The notes: a model not told the origin generated them from the sequence alone. 55,839 nt of DNA from Candidatus Colwellia aromaticivorans (GCF_003333305.1 NZ_QOLD01000035.1:1-55839), one strand, 5' to 3'; counted from the stretch's first letter, positions 18,561-28,011 are shown. Numbers and translations are program-made.

Positions 18561-19994
18561 ATGAAAACGTTCATTGGTGAAGATTTTTTATTACAATCAG
18601 ATACGGCCAAGCAGCTTTATTTTAATTATGCTGCTGACCTGCCTATTATTGATTACCATAATCATTTACCTGCACAAGACGTTGCTAATAATCGACAGTT
18701 TGCCAATATCTCTGAAGCTTGGTTAGAAGATGATCATTACAAATGGCGTGCCATGCGCGCCATGGGTATCAATGAAAAATATTGTACGGGTAATGCTAGC
18801 GCAAAAGAAAAATTCATGCAGTGGGCAAAAATAGTGCCCTATACCATTGGAAATCCTTTGTATCATTGGACCCACATGGAATTGCAACAACCTTTTGGCA
18901 TAAAGGAAATGCTGAACGCACAATCTGCGGATGCCATATATCAACAAACTAATGAACTATTAGCTCAGGATAAATTTTCAAGCCAAGGTTTACTTAAGCA
19001 GCGCAAAGTGGAAGTGATTTGTACTACCGATGACCCAGCCGATTCATTGCAGCATCATCAAGCCTTTGCTCAGCAGCAAGCTCATGGTTGCCAAAATACT
19101 TATATAAAAGATAATAGCTTAACCATGTTGCCGACCTTCAGATTAGACAGTTTATTGGCAACAGACAATGTTGCTCAGTTTAATAAAAGTCTCGATAGAT
19201 TGATGCAGTCATCCGATCAAGTTATCAGTACCTACCAAGACTTCCTTTGTGTGATCGAGAGTAGGCATCAACATTTTCATGATCTTGGTTGTCGATTATC
19301 AGATATCGGACTGAGTCAATTTCAATTTTCGCTTGCTAAACCAAAGAAGGTTGATGACGCCTTTGCCTTAATTCGCTCAGGGCTAGCATTAACAGCAGAA
19401 CAAGCAATCGCACTTTCGTCAGATATCTTAATCTTTGTTTCTCAACTTAATGCTAAAAAAGGTTGGGTGCAACAACTCCATATTGGCGCACTACGTGATG
19501 CTAATAGTAAAAAAGTTGCTGCTCTAGGGCATGGTAAAGGCTTTGATACCATTGGTGGTTATAACAATACTTTAGCGTTGCGCAATTATCTTGATCACTT
19601 AGCGGGTAATCAGCAATTGGCAAAAACGATTTTATATAATTTGAATCCTGCTGATAACGAAATATTTTCAACCATGGCTGGTACTTTTAATGAAGGCGAT
19701 ATTCGAGGCAAAGTTCAACATGGCGCAGCTTGGTGGTTTCTTGATCAAAAAGAAGGTATTGAAAGTCACTTTCGTTCGATCAGTTCATTAGGATTGTTAA
19801 GTTGTTTTGTTGGTATGTTAACCGACTCGCGCAGCTTCTTATCTTTTTCACGTCATGAATACTTCCGTCGCATCTTATGTAACTACCTAGCCCATGACGT
19901 TGAACAGGGCTTATTACCCAAAGATCTGCCTTTGTTAGGAGAAATTGTCGGTAACATCAGTTACCACAACGCAAAAAACTATTTTAACTTTTAA
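18561..19994 (+). CDS. uxaC: Uronate isomerase (glucuronate/galacturonate isomerase)
   Basis: Interconverts D-glucuronate and D-fructuronate (or D-galacturonate and D-tagaturonate); cytoplasmic, amidohydrolase superfamily. The sequence follows E. coli UxaC closely: DYHNHLP metal motif (about 31-37), DHYKWRAMR, CTGNAS, NPLYHWTH, TTDDPADSL, WVQQLHIGALR, DSRSFLSFSRHEYFRRI near the C-terminus. Length 477 is normal. It lies 7 bp after uxuA in the same operon. In this context glucuronate is the likelier substrate because the mannonate rather than the altronate branch is encoded. Confidence 0.93.
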   Translation: MKTFIGEDFLLQSDTAKQLYFNYAADLPIIDYHNHLPAQDVANNRQFANISEAWLEDDHYKWRAMRAMGINEKYCTGNASAKEKFMQWAKIVPYTIGNPLYHWTHMELQQPFGIKEMLNAQSADAIYQQTNELLAQDKFSSQGLLKQRKVEVICTTDDPADSLQHHQAFAQQQAHGCQNTYIKDNSLTMLPTFRLDSLLATDNVAQFNKSLDRLMQSSDQVISTYQDFLCVIESRHQHFHDLGCRLSDIGLSQFQFSLAKPKKVDDAFALIRSGLALTAEQAIALSSDILIFVSQLNAKKGWVQQLHIGALRDANSKKVAALGHGKGFDTIGGYNNTLALRNYLDHLAGNQQLAKTILYNLNPADNEIFSTMAGTFNEGDIRGKVQHGAAWWFLDQKEGIESHFRSISSLGLLSCFVGMLTDSRSFLSFSRHEYFRRILCNYLAHDVEQGLLPKDLPLLGEIVGNISYHNAKNYFNF

Positions 19995-20082
19995 AGCTTT
20001 CAGCTCTTTATTTTAAGGCTTTGGTTTAAACAATAACTATTAATTCAATTTATTTTTATCTAAAAGATTAGGAAACCAAATT

Positions 20083-20739
20083 ATGTGGAAAAATGACAGT
20101 GAACTATTCGCCTTAATGCGCGAAAAATTATATACCCCAGTAGTTGGTGATATCCTTGATGAACTGGGTCATTATCACCAGTTTCTACCCCGTGATGTGC
20201 AGGCCATGACCACAAATATGATAGTTGCTGGCCGCGCCATGCCTGTATTAACCTGCGATGTTTACGGCGAACAAGAAAAACCCTTTGGTTTACTGACCGA
20301 AGCATTAGATCAAATAGAACCTGGCGAAGTTTACATTTCTGCTGGCAGTAATAGCTCAGCATTATGGGGCGAGCTGCTTACCGCAACAGCTCGTACTCGC
20401 GGTGGCGTCGGTGCCGTAGTCAACGGTCCTCACCGTGATACCCCACAGGTTTTGGCACAAAACTGGCCAGTGTTCAGCACGGGGGGTTACGCTCAAGACT
20501 CAAGGGTGCGAACTTCCGTACAAAATTTTCGTTGCCCTATTGAAATTGAAGGGGTTTGGATTGAGCCTGGAGATTTAGTGTTTGGTGACCAAGACGGCGT
20601 ATTAATTGTTCCAAAAAAACTAGAGAAGCAAGTCATTGAGAAAGCGTTAGAAAAAGCAGCGAAAGAAAATGTAGTGCGAAAAGCCATCGAAGCTGGTATG
20701 TCTTCTACTGATGCACTAAAAAAATACGGAGTACTATAA
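20083..20739 (+). CDS. RraA-like / 4-hydroxy-4-methyl-2-oxoglutarate aldolase family protein
   Basis: Small RraA-fold protein (218 residues). Members include class II 2-keto acid aldolases, oxaloacetate decarboxylases and the RNase E inhibitor RraA. Visible marks are [11 protein letters not shown] at the N-terminus, GGVGAVVNG followed by HRD (substrate Arg and metal Asp), and [10 protein letters not shown]. The catalytic Arg-Asp is retained, so aldolase or decarboxylase chemistry is possible. It sits between the glucuronate genes and the Weimberg genes, preceded by AGGAAA. It might cleave a keto-deoxy acid in this pathway, but no specific substrate is shown by the sequence. Confidence 0.75.
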   Translation: MWKNDSELFALMREKLYTPVVGDILDELGHYHQFLPRDVQAMTTNMIVAGRAMPVLTCDVYGEQEKPFGLLTEALDQIEPGEVYISAGSNSSALWGELLTATARTRGGVGAVVNGPHRDTPQVLAQNWPVFSTGGYAQDSRVRTSVQNFRCPIEIEGVWIEPGDLVFGDQDGVLIVPKKLEKQVIEKALEKAAKENVVRKAIEAGMSSTDALKKYGVL

Positions 20740-20783
20740 AGTCTCCAATTATTATCTTGTTTACCGTTACTGCTAAATTCAAC

Positions 20784-20810
20784 TCGAAGCAAGGCTAAGC
20801 CTTGCTTCGA
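20784..20810. terminator. Perfect hairpin between the glucuronate and xylose gene sets
   Basis: A 12-bp perfect stem (TCGAAGCAAGGC / GCCTTGCTTCGA) with a TAA loop, 45 bp after the RraA-like gene. No T-run follows, so it may be a weak terminator, an mRNA-stabilising stem or a processing site that separates the two halves of the run. Confidence 0.5.
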
Positions 20811-20842
20811 CATCAGCCTTTCAATTTCAATCGCTATAAATG

Positions 20843-20858
20843 GTTAAAAAAGTATTAT
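20843..20858. promoter_or_regulatory. Operator-like motif upstream of xylonate dehydratase
   Basis: GTTAAAAAAGTA is the reverse complement of the 12-mer found twice at 15105-15231 and once near 52865. It lies 83 bp before the xylD start, a normal operator distance. No regulator for it is encoded here. Confidence 0.4.
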
Positions 20859-20940
20859 CACTACTATCGAGCAAGCGTAGTGCTTCTCTACCCCCTAGAT
20901 CTATACTCGAACTAATATGTAAATTAGTAGAGAGAACCCT

Positions 20941-22737
20941 ATGAGCAGCAATAATAAGCCCAGCAGAAAGCCATTAAGAAGTGAAGCTTGGATGAATGAG
21001 CCAGGTAGTCCTGACCAAACCGCTATCTACCTTGAGCGTTACTTAAATTATGGTTTAACCCGTGAAGAGCTACAATCTGGTAGACCGATTATTGGTATCG
21101 CGCAAACCGGCAGTGATTTAGCGCCTTGTAACCGCCATCATTTAGCGTTAGCGCAACGTCTTAAAGAAGGTATTCGTGATGCTGGCGGTATCCCGTTAGA
21201 GTTTCCCGTACACCCCATTCATGAAATGGGTAAGCGTCCGACCGCCGCCCTTGATAGAAATTTAGCCACCCTTGGTTTAATTGAAGTGCTTTATGGCTAC
21301 CCGCTTGATGGTGTTATTTTAACTACTGGTTGTGATAAAACCACACCAGCAACGTTAATGGCAGCGGCAGCAGTAGATATTCCGACCATAGTTTATTCTG
21401 GTGGCCCTATGCTAAATGGCTGGTCAGGTGACAAACGTGTTGGCTCTGGCAGTATTATTTGGGAATGTCGTGAAAAATATGCCGCCGGTGAAATTGATTA
21501 TGAAAATTTCATGGATCAAGTCTCCTCCTCTGCACCGAGCGCTGGTCACTGTAATACCATGGGTACCGCTTTAACCATGAACTCGTTGGCAGAAGCGTTA
21601 GGCATGTCATTACCTGGCTGCGCAGCAATTCCTGGACCATACAGAGAGCGCGCACAAATGGGATATTACACTGGCCGTCGTATTGTTGAAATGGTGTGGG
21701 AAGACTTAAAACCATCTGACATTATGACCAAAGCGTCTTTCTATAATGCCATGCGTGTTTGTACTGCCATTGGCGGCTCAACAAATGCGCCACCACATAT
21801 TCAAGCGATTGCTAATCATTTGCATGAGGTAGAAATCAATATTTTTGATTGGCAAACTCACGGTGAAAAAACACCGCTTATTGTTAACTGTCAACCTGCT
21901 GGTGAGTACTTAGGTGAAGAATTCCATCGAGCTGGTGGTGTGCCAGCCGTTATGGGTGAGTTAATCAAAGCGGGTGTTATTGATACCGACGTCTTAACGG
22001 TAACAGGCAAAAGCGTTGGTGAAATATACACTAGCAGCACCAGTAAAGATCATAAAGTGATTAAAACCTGTGATGAACCGTTAATGGAAAATGCTGGTTT
22101 TGCCATCATGAGTGGTAATCTATTTGATTCTGCATTAATGAAAAAATCTGTTATTGATGAAAACTTTAGAAAAGAATATTTAAGCAACCCTGAATCGCCA
22201 AACTGTTTTACCGTACGCGCTAAAGTATTTGATGGCCCTGAAGATTATCATCACCGCATCAACGATCCGAGCTTAGACATAGATAAAGATTGTATTTTAA
22301 TTATTAGAAATTGTGGACCTGTTGGCTACCCCGGCTCAGCAGAAGTCGTCAATATGTTGCCACCAGACCGTCTAGTGAAACAAGGAATTACTTGTTTACC
22401 CACCATGGGGGATGGACGTCAAAGCGGTACCTCCGCTAGCCCTTCAATACTTAACATTTCACCAGAAGCAGCCGTTGGTGGTGGTTTAGCGCATATAAAA
22501 GATGACGATTTAATCTGCATTGATTTAAACACTAACCAAGTGAATTTATTAATTGATGAGGCTGAATTTGCTCGCCGTAAAGAAAATGTTCAGCTTATTA
22601 CGGTGGTTAATCAAACCCCTTGGCAAGAGATTTATCGCAGCCGTGTTAATCAATTAAGTGAAGGTGGTACCTTAGAAACCGAAGGTAAATTTACTCGTAT
22701 AGCTAAAACGCACGGTATTCCACGTAACTCACATTAG
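20941..22737 (+). CDS. xylD: Xylonate dehydratase (IlvD/Edd family)
   Basis: Converts D-xylonate to 2-keto-3-deoxy-D-xylonate with an Fe-S cluster; third step of the Weimberg pathway. IlvD/Edd family of 598 residues with cluster Cys in TTGCDKTTP (about 132) and CNTMGTA (about 201). The sequence tracks Caulobacter XylD end to end as remembered: YLERYLNYG, IIGIAQTGSD, FPVHPI, SAPSAGHCNTMG, GDGRQSGT, and even the C-terminal RNSH-type ending. The sugar-acid dehydratase clade (rather than DHAD or Edd) is supported by these shared stretches. Arabonate or another aldonate as substrate cannot be excluded. It starts a second segment after a hairpin and an operator-like motif. Confidence 0.88.
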   Translation: MSSNNKPSRKPLRSEAWMNEPGSPDQTAIYLERYLNYGLTREELQSGRPIIGIAQTGSDLAPCNRHHLALAQRLKEGIRDAGGIPLEFPVHPIHEMGKRPTAALDRNLATLGLIEVLYGYPLDGVILTTGCDKTTPATLMAAAAVDIPTIVYSGGPMLNGWSGDKRVGSGSIIWECREKYAAGEIDYENFMDQVSSSAPSAGHCNTMGTALTMNSLAEALGMSLPGCAAIPGPYRERAQMGYYTGRRIVEMVWEDLKPSDIMTKASFYNAMRVCTAIGGSTNAPPHIQAIANHLHEVEINIFDWQTHGEKTPLIVNCQPAGEYLGEEFHRAGGVPAVMGELIKAGVIDTDVLTVTGKSVGEIYTSSTSKDHKVIKTCDEPLMENAGFAIMSGNLFDSALMKKSVIDENFRKEYLSNPESPNCFTVRAKVFDGPEDYHHRINDPSLDIDKDCILIIRNCGPVGYPGSAEVVNMLPPDRLVKQGITCLPTMGDGRQSGTSASPSILNISPEAAVGGGLAHIKDDDLICIDLNTNQVNLLIDEAEFARRKENVQLITVVNQTPWQEIYRSRVNQLSEGGTLETEGKFTRIAKTHGIPRNSH

Positions 22738-22784
22738 CCGTTTTTAAATAGTTAAGAAAATATAGAAAATTTTGAGGACATGTT

Positions 22785-23762
22785 ATGAATAAAGTAACTT
22801 GCATTTGGGATGCTAAAGCACAATTAGGCGAAGGGGCTGTTTGGCATGAAGGCGAACAAGCGCTTTTTTGGGTTGATATTATCAACTCTAAACTACATCG
22901 CTATAAAGTTGATAAACAAAGAATCGAGGTTCATAAAACTTGGGCGTTTAGCAACAATATTAGTAGCGTAGTGCCCTGCGCTGAAGGCGGCTTACTAGCC
23001 ACCTTCAGAGACGGTGTCGCTCATATTAATCTTAAAAATAGCCAAGTAATACCACTGTGCGAACTGGAAAAAGAGTTAGTAGATAATCGCTTTAATGATG
23101 GTTGTGCCGATACCCGTGGTAACTATTGGTTTGGCAGTATGGACGACAAGCAAACTGATGCGAGTGGTGCTTTCTATCGTTTTAATGCCCACTCCAATGA
23201 CAATGCCGATAACGATACTGATACCAATAAACAAGTAGAAAAACTCACACAATTAGGTGAAATTTGTATCACCAACGGACCAACTTTTAGCCAAGATGGC
23301 CATTGGTTGTATTTCACCGATACCATGGCAGGAAAAATTTTTAGAGCACGGCTAGGTGATGATGGCGCTATTGGCAAAAAAGAACTACACATTCATTTCA
23401 CACAAGATCAGGGTCATCCTGATGGTATGTGTTGCGATACCCAAGGCCACCTTTGGGTATGTCACTGGGGCGGCGCGCGAGTTAGCCGTTTTGATAGCAA
23501 AGGTAACTTAGTGAGTGCAATTAAATTACCGGTGCCAAATGTCACTAAATGCTGCTTTGGCGGCCCCAACCTCAATACACTTTATATCACCACAGCAGCT
23601 ACAGGTTTAAGCGAAGCACAGTTACAAGAAACACCACTCGCAGGTGGCTTATTTGCGATTGAGCTAGAACAGCAAGGCTTTGTCTATCCCGATGTTTCCA
23701 TGAAAACTAGCGAAGCAAAACAAGCTAAGCAAGGTAAAGAAAGTAAGGAAATACAACAATGA
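22785..23762 (+). CDS. xylC: SMP-30/gluconolactonase family aldonolactonase (xylonolactonase)
   Basis: Opens the sugar lactone made by an aldose dehydrogenase (xylono-lactone to xylonate). Six-bladed beta-propeller of the SMP-30/regucalcin family with metal ligands in LGEGAVWH (Glu, about 14), FNDGCAD, ITNGPTF and HPDGMCCD. At 325 residues it carries a low-complexity Lys/Gln/Glu-rich tail. GAGGACATGTT precedes the ATG. It lies 47 bp after xylD and overlaps the following SDR by 4 bp (ATGA), suggesting translational coupling of lactonase and dehydrogenase. Confidence 0.83.
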   Translation: MNKVTCIWDAKAQLGEGAVWHEGEQALFWVDIINSKLHRYKVDKQRIEVHKTWAFSNNISSVVPCAEGGLLATFRDGVAHINLKNSQVIPLCELEKELVDNRFNDGCADTRGNYWFGSMDDKQTDASGAFYRFNAHSNDNADNDTDTNKQVEKLTQLGEICITNGPTFSQDGHWLYFTDTMAGKIFRARLGDDGAIGKKELHIHFTQDQGHPDGMCCDTQGHLWVCHWGGARVSRFDSKGNLVSAIKLPVPNVTKCCFGGPNLNTLYITTAATGLSEAQLQETPLAGGLFAIELEQQGFVYPDVSMKTSEAKQAKQGKESKEIQQ

Positions 23763-24493
23763 AACTTATCAACAAAATTGCCTTAATTACAGGTGCTGGC
23801 CAAGGTATCGGTAAAGAAACCGCCTTACTCTTTGCCAAACAAGGCGCGCAAGTCATCGCTACCGATGTAAACGAGCAAGCCTTAAAAACTTTCGAAGGTA
23901 TAGCTAATATAAAAACCTGTGTTTTAGATATTACTAATCAAAATCAAATCAGCTCATGTATTAATGAAAACCCAAACATTAATGTATTGATGAACTGTGC
24001 TGGTGTGGTCTTTAGCGGCTCTGCGCTAACTTGTACTGACGAACAGTGGCAAACCACACTTGCGGTTAATGTTACCTCTGCCTATCAGTTAATTAAAGCA
24101 GTGTTACCGGGGATGCTGGCACAAAAAAGTGGCGCCATAATTAATATAGCTTCTGTAGTTTCAAGTGTTAAAGGCGTTGCTAACCGCTTTGCTTATGGCA
24201 CCAGTAAAGCGGCAATTATTGGTTTAACAAAAGCCGTTGCCGCAGACTTTATTGCTCAAGGTATTCGTTGCAATTCAATTAGTCCTGGCACTATCCACTC
24301 ACCTTCACTAGATCAAAGGCTTAGCGATACGGGTGATTATAAAGCTGCACTAGCTGCTTTTATTGACCGTCAACCTATGGGCAGATTAGGCCAACCAAGT
24401 GAAATAGCCGCCATTGCTAGCTTATTGGCTAGCGATGATGCCAGTTTTATGAGTGGCGAAAACATTATCATTGATGGCGGCATGAGTCTTTAA
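23759..24493 (+). CDS. SDR family sugar/sugar-acid dehydrogenase (candidate xylose dehydrogenase)
   Basis: Classical SDR of 244 residues: TGAGQGIG (about 11-18), NCAG, catalytic Ser in NIASV, YGTSK, ending IIDGG. By overall look it resembles 2-keto-3-deoxy-L-fuconate / 3-hydroxybutyrate type SDRs (GAGQGIGK...VIATDVNE). Its 4-bp overlap with the lactonase and its place inside a complete Weimberg set make it the best candidate for the NAD-dependent D-xylose 1-dehydrogenase here, but the similarity type leaves a keto-deoxy-acid dehydrogenase role open. Confidence 0.72.
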   Translation: MKLINKIALITGAGQGIGKETALLFAKQGAQVIATDVNEQALKTFEGIANIKTCVLDITNQNQISSCINENPNINVLMNCAGVVFSGSALTCTDEQWQTTLAVNVTSAYQLIKAVLPGMLAQKSGAIINIASVVSSVKGVANRFAYGTSKAAIIGLTKAVAADFIAQGIRCNSISPGTIHSPSLDQRLSDTGDYKAALAAFIDRQPMGRLGQPSEIAAIASLLASDDASFMSGENIIIDGGMSL

Positions 24494-24500
24494 CTTACAT

Positions 24501-24655
24501 GCCTATGTAGATCAATCAGGAGCCAGTCAAAATTGATCGAAAACGTCATTCCAGTGGTGTTTTAGGGTGGAATCCAAACCAAAAACAACTGGATCCTCGA
24601 CAAGATACTTCGAGGATGACGACTATCAGTAAACTCCTGAGCCAAGTACATAGGC
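24501..24655. repeat. MITE-like palindromic element inside the xylose operon
   Basis: A 155-bp non-coding insert with imperfect terminal inverted repeats: GCCTATGTA...TCAGGAG at the left and CTCCTGA...TACATAGGC at the right. Inner palindromes contain GTCATTCC/GGAATCC and CCTCGA...TCGAGGATGACG. It separates the SDR from the dehydratase gene in what is otherwise a tightly packed operon, so it may modulate readthrough. Confidence 0.7.
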
Positions 24656-24704
24656 AATTAAATTAATAAGTATGATTTTAGAGAAAAGTTTAATAGGAAA
24701 AATT

Positions 24705-25928
24705 ATGAATATAACGACAGCGAATACCGTTAACGGATTTAATATAACGAATACCTTGCCAGATCAATGTAATGAAGGAACTTGGGTAGGTCGTGTTTGG
24801 TTACCTAGTCAACATGCCTGTAACAATATAGCAGGCCCTCGTGTGGTCAGTGTTAGTCAAGGCAAGGTTTATGATCTGTCTGAAATCTACCTGACTATGT
24901 CTGATTTATTTGCGGATAAAGATAAACTGTCTACCATTAGCACCAGTAAAACAAATACCTTAGGCTCATTAAATGACATTTTAGCTAATAGTTTATTCAC
25001 CAAGCAAACAGTAAGCTTGGAAGAAAACACTGAAATAGTATTTCTAGCGCCTAATGATATTCAAGCAACTAAAGCCTGTGGTGTCACCTTTGCTCAAAGT
25101 CTTTTAGAGCGAGTAATTGAAGAACAAGCCCGTGGTGATGCGCAAAAAGCATCAACCATTCGTGAAAATATTTTACAGGTTATCGGCTCCAACTTAGGCG
25201 ATTTAACGCCGGGTAGCGAAGAAGCACAAGAGTTAAAACAAAAGTTAATTGCCCAAGGGATTTGGTCACAATACTTAGAAGTAGGTATAGGACCAGACGC
25301 TGAAGTTTTCTCAAAAGCTCAACCTTTAGCATCGGTAACTAGTGGTGCTCAAATTGGCGTACGTCGTCAGTCTATTTGGAATAATCCCGAGCCTGAAATT
25401 GTTTTAGCGGTATCAAGCGAAGGTGTAATTATTGGCGCAACCTTAGGAAACGATGTTAACTTACGCGATTATGAAGGTCGTAGTGCCTTGTTACTAGGCA
25501 AAGCAAAAGACAATAATGCCGCGTCATCTATTGGGCCATTAATTCGTTTATTTGATGATACTTTTACTCTAACTGATGTAGAGCAATGCGAAGTCAGTTT
25601 AACTATTTCTGGCACTGATGGCTTTGTTACCACAGGCAAAAACTTGATGGCGGAAATTAGCCGTTCACCGCAAGATTTAGTTGATCAAACCTTAAACGAC
25701 CAACATCAATATCCTGACGGCATGATGCTTTATATGGGCACCATGTTTGCACCTACTGAAGATCGTCACAATGACGGTAACGGTTTTACTCATTTGCCGG
25801 GCGATCGTGTTGAAATTTCAACGCCGAAGTTGGGAACATTAGTGAACTGGGTAAATTATTGTGATGCTATTCCTCCGTGGAACTATGGCGTAAATAAATT
25901 TATTCAGTATTTGCGTCAATGTCGCTAA
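24705..25928 (+). CDS. xylX: 2-keto-3-deoxy-D-xylonate dehydratase (FAH family)
   Basis: Dehydrates 2-keto-3-deoxyxylonate to 2-oxoglutarate semialdehyde, fourth Weimberg step. Fumarylacetoacetate-hydrolase fold, 407 residues, matching Caulobacter XylX in remembered segments: KACGVTFAQS, LERVIEEQARGDA, GLWSQYLEV-like (IWSQYLEVGIGPDAE), WNNPEPE with metal Glu ligands (about 225-230), LGNDVNLRDYEGRSALLLGKA, and HQYPDGMMLYMGTMFAP. The ATG at 24705 follows TAGGAAAAATT; a longer frame from 24672 lacks such a site. It lies downstream of the MITE-like insert and 34 bp before the aldehyde dehydrogenase. Confidence 0.88.
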   Translation: MNITTANTVNGFNITNTLPDQCNEGTWVGRVWLPSQHACNNIAGPRVVSVSQGKVYDLSEIYLTMSDLFADKDKLSTISTSKTNTLGSLNDILANSLFTKQTVSLEENTEIVFLAPNDIQATKACGVTFAQSLLERVIEEQARGDAQKASTIRENILQVIGSNLGDLTPGSEEAQELKQKLIAQGIWSQYLEVGIGPDAEVFSKAQPLASVTSGAQIGVRRQSIWNNPEPEIVLAVSSEGVIIGATLGNDVNLRDYEGRSALLLGKAKDNNAASSIGPLIRLFDDTFTLTDVEQCEVSLTISGTDGFVTTGKNLMAEISRSPQDLVDQTLNDQHQYPDGMMLYMGTMFAPTEDRHNDGNGFTHLPGDRVEISTPKLGTLVNWVNYCDAIPPWNYGVNKFIQYLRQCR

Positions 25929-25962
25929 TACCATGCCCCTTAACAATTTACTTGGAAATATT

Positions 25963-27531
25963 ATGAATTTAACGAAAAAAAGCTTTATTAATGGCCAGTG
26001 GCAAGCAACACAAGGCGAAAATTTTAATAGCCACAACCCGGTAACAAACCAAACTATTGAGCAATATCCATCTGCCACAGTAGCAGATGGTGCCAGTGCG
26101 GTATCAGGCGCTAAGACCAGTTTTGCCGCTTTAAAAAAACTATCAGGAATACAACGTGCTGTATTTTTAGAACAGATAGCGATTGAAATTGAAGCCTTAG
26201 GTGATGATTTACTTAATACCGCCAACGACGAAACAGGTTTAGGCTTAGTACGTTTAACCGGTGAGCGAGGTCGCACTTGTAATCAAATTCGTGCTTTTGC
26301 CACTATGCTCAAAGAAGGCTCATGGGTTAAAGCCAGTATTGATACCGCTGATGCGCAAAGAACGCCGCCAAAACCTGATCTTCGACGCATGTTACGACCT
26401 ATTGGCCCGGTGTTAGTCTTTCCAGCCTCTAACTTTCCATTAGCTTTTGGTGTTTTAGGTGGAGATACCGCCTCAGCGCTAGCAGCAGGAAACCCAGTGG
26501 TGATTAAAGCACACCCTGCCCACCCGGCAACCTCTGAACTATGCATGATTGCAGCAGAGCGTGCATTAGATAAATGTGGTATCGCCACTAATACCATTGC
26601 GATGGTACAAGGTAACACGCTTGAATTAGCACAAAGCTTAGTGGTTAATGAAGACATACAGGCGATTGGTTTTACCGGTTCACTAAAAACTGGACGCTCT
26701 ATAATGGATCTTGCGGCAACCCGTGCTAAGCCAATTCCTGTTTATGCTGAAATGGGTAGCACTAACCCGGTATTTATCACTCCAGCAGCATTAGCAGCAC
26801 GTGGTAATGACATTGCTAACGGCTTAGCTGCTTCAATAGCAATGGGAACGGGTCAGTTTTGTACCTCGCCCGGTGTTATTGTCACACTTAAAAATGAGCA
26901 ATTCCAAGCTCAGTTAATCGACGCAGTTAACAGCGCTAATCAAGGGTATTTGTTACATCCAAGTATTGCTGCGGGTTTAAAGGCGAGTGTTGATAGTTTA
27001 GTAAATAATGACAATGTAGAAGTTCTTGCTGGCACCACTTTAGCAGCTGATAGCTTGAAAACGCCAAATAGTTTAGTGGCAACCAGTGCTCAAGCTTTTT
27101 TAACCGATGATACTTTACATGCTGAAGCCTTTGGTCCTATAAGCTTATTAGTAAATTGTCAAAATGAAACAGAGTTAGTTGCTGTAGCTGATGCGATTCA
27201 TGGCAATTTAACCGCAACTATTCATTGCCAAAGCGATGATGAATTAGCGATACCACTCGCTCTATCACTTGAAGATCATGTTGGTCGACTCATCGTAAAT
27301 GGCTACCCAACTGGCGTAGAAGTTTGTGCTTCACAGCAACATAGTGGCCCGTACCCTGCTTGTTCATCAGCGGCAACAACGAGTGTTGGCAGTGATGCTA
27401 TTAGCCGCTTTACGCGATTTATTGCTTATCAAGATATGCCACAAACATTATTACCGGTAGAACTTCAAGACAACAATAGTTTACAAATATTGCGTCAGGT
27501 AAATAATAACTATCATCATGATGCTGCCTAA
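25963..27531 (+). CDS. xylA: 2-oxoglutarate semialdehyde dehydrogenase (NADP-type ALDH)
   Basis: Oxidises 2-oxoglutarate semialdehyde to 2-oxoglutarate, so pentose carbon enters the TCA cycle; last Weimberg step. ALDH superfamily of 522 residues: FPASNFPLAFG cofactor segment, GFTGSLKTGR, general-base Glu in AEMGSTNP (about 260), catalytic Cys in GQFCTSPG (about 297). The spacing and these motifs match the KGSADH/AldH subgroup rather than betaine-aldehyde types. The ATG at 25963 follows TTGGAAATATT; the upstream ATG at 25933 is rejected. A strong terminator follows at 27594, ending the operon. Note that xylA here follows the Caulobacter naming and is not xylose isomerase. Confidence 0.86.
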   Translation: MNLTKKSFINGQWQATQGENFNSHNPVTNQTIEQYPSATVADGASAVSGAKTSFAALKKLSGIQRAVFLEQIAIEIEALGDDLLNTANDETGLGLVRLTGERGRTCNQIRAFATMLKEGSWVKASIDTADAQRTPPKPDLRRMLRPIGPVLVFPASNFPLAFGVLGGDTASALAAGNPVVIKAHPAHPATSELCMIAAERALDKCGIATNTIAMVQGNTLELAQSLVVNEDIQAIGFTGSLKTGRSIMDLAATRAKPIPVYAEMGSTNPVFITPAALAARGNDIANGLAASIAMGTGQFCTSPGVIVTLKNEQFQAQLIDAVNSANQGYLLHPSIAAGLKASVDSLVNNDNVEVLAGTTLAADSLKTPNSLVATSAQAFLTDDTLHAEAFGPISLLVNCQNETELVAVADAIHGNLTATIHCQSDDELAIPLALSLEDHVGRLIVNGYPTGVEVCASQQHSGPYPACSSAATTSVGSDAISRFTRFIAYQDMPQTLLPVELQDNNSLQILRQVNNNYHHDAA

Positions 27532-27593
27532 TTAAAAACGAATACGCATAAACAAGGCACTATGATCAGCCATTAGATTTATATTCTTTTATT

Positions 27594-27623
27594 AAAAAAG
27601 CAGCTAGAAATAGCTGCTTTTTT
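27594..27623 (+). terminator. Rho-independent terminator of the xylose operon
   Basis: AAAAAAGCAGCTA, loop GAAA, TAGCTGCTTTTTT: a near-ideal intrinsic terminator about 60 bp after the aldehyde dehydrogenase stop. Confidence 0.93.
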
Positions 27624-27790
27624 ATTAAGGGTTAAATTGTCACTATTGCCACAAATGCCCTTCATTAGATAATGAAGTTGTTCCAAATTTTATCTTGAAA
27701 CTTAAAGAATCAAAACTCAAATTTGATTGAAAATACCGAAAGCGTACATTCGATGAATATCGATTTACATGATTTTTTGTGCATTAAATA

Positions 27791-27841
27791 TTTAATAGCT
27801 CTATCTCACTATGGGGCACTTAGCGCCATAGAACTATTAAA
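27791..27841. repeat. Stem-loop with nested arms
   Basis: TTTAATAG (27791-27798) pairs with CTATTAAA (27834-27841), and inside it TATGG (27810-27814) pairs with CCATA (27826-27830). No T-run or gene abuts it, so the function is unknown; it could be a repeat relic or a structured transcript. Confidence 0.4.
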
Positions 27842-28011
27842 TTTATGTCCGCTATATGACCGGAAAGTTGACCCTCGTTGCATCTAATTATTTATGCCTC
27901 CAGAACAAATTAAGTATTAAAATAGAATTTTTATTAAGGTCAGCTTTTGTATCACAAAGTGATCGTTATATTGGATGATTTTGGTTCATAAAAAACGTCC
28001 GCAAAGTGGCT

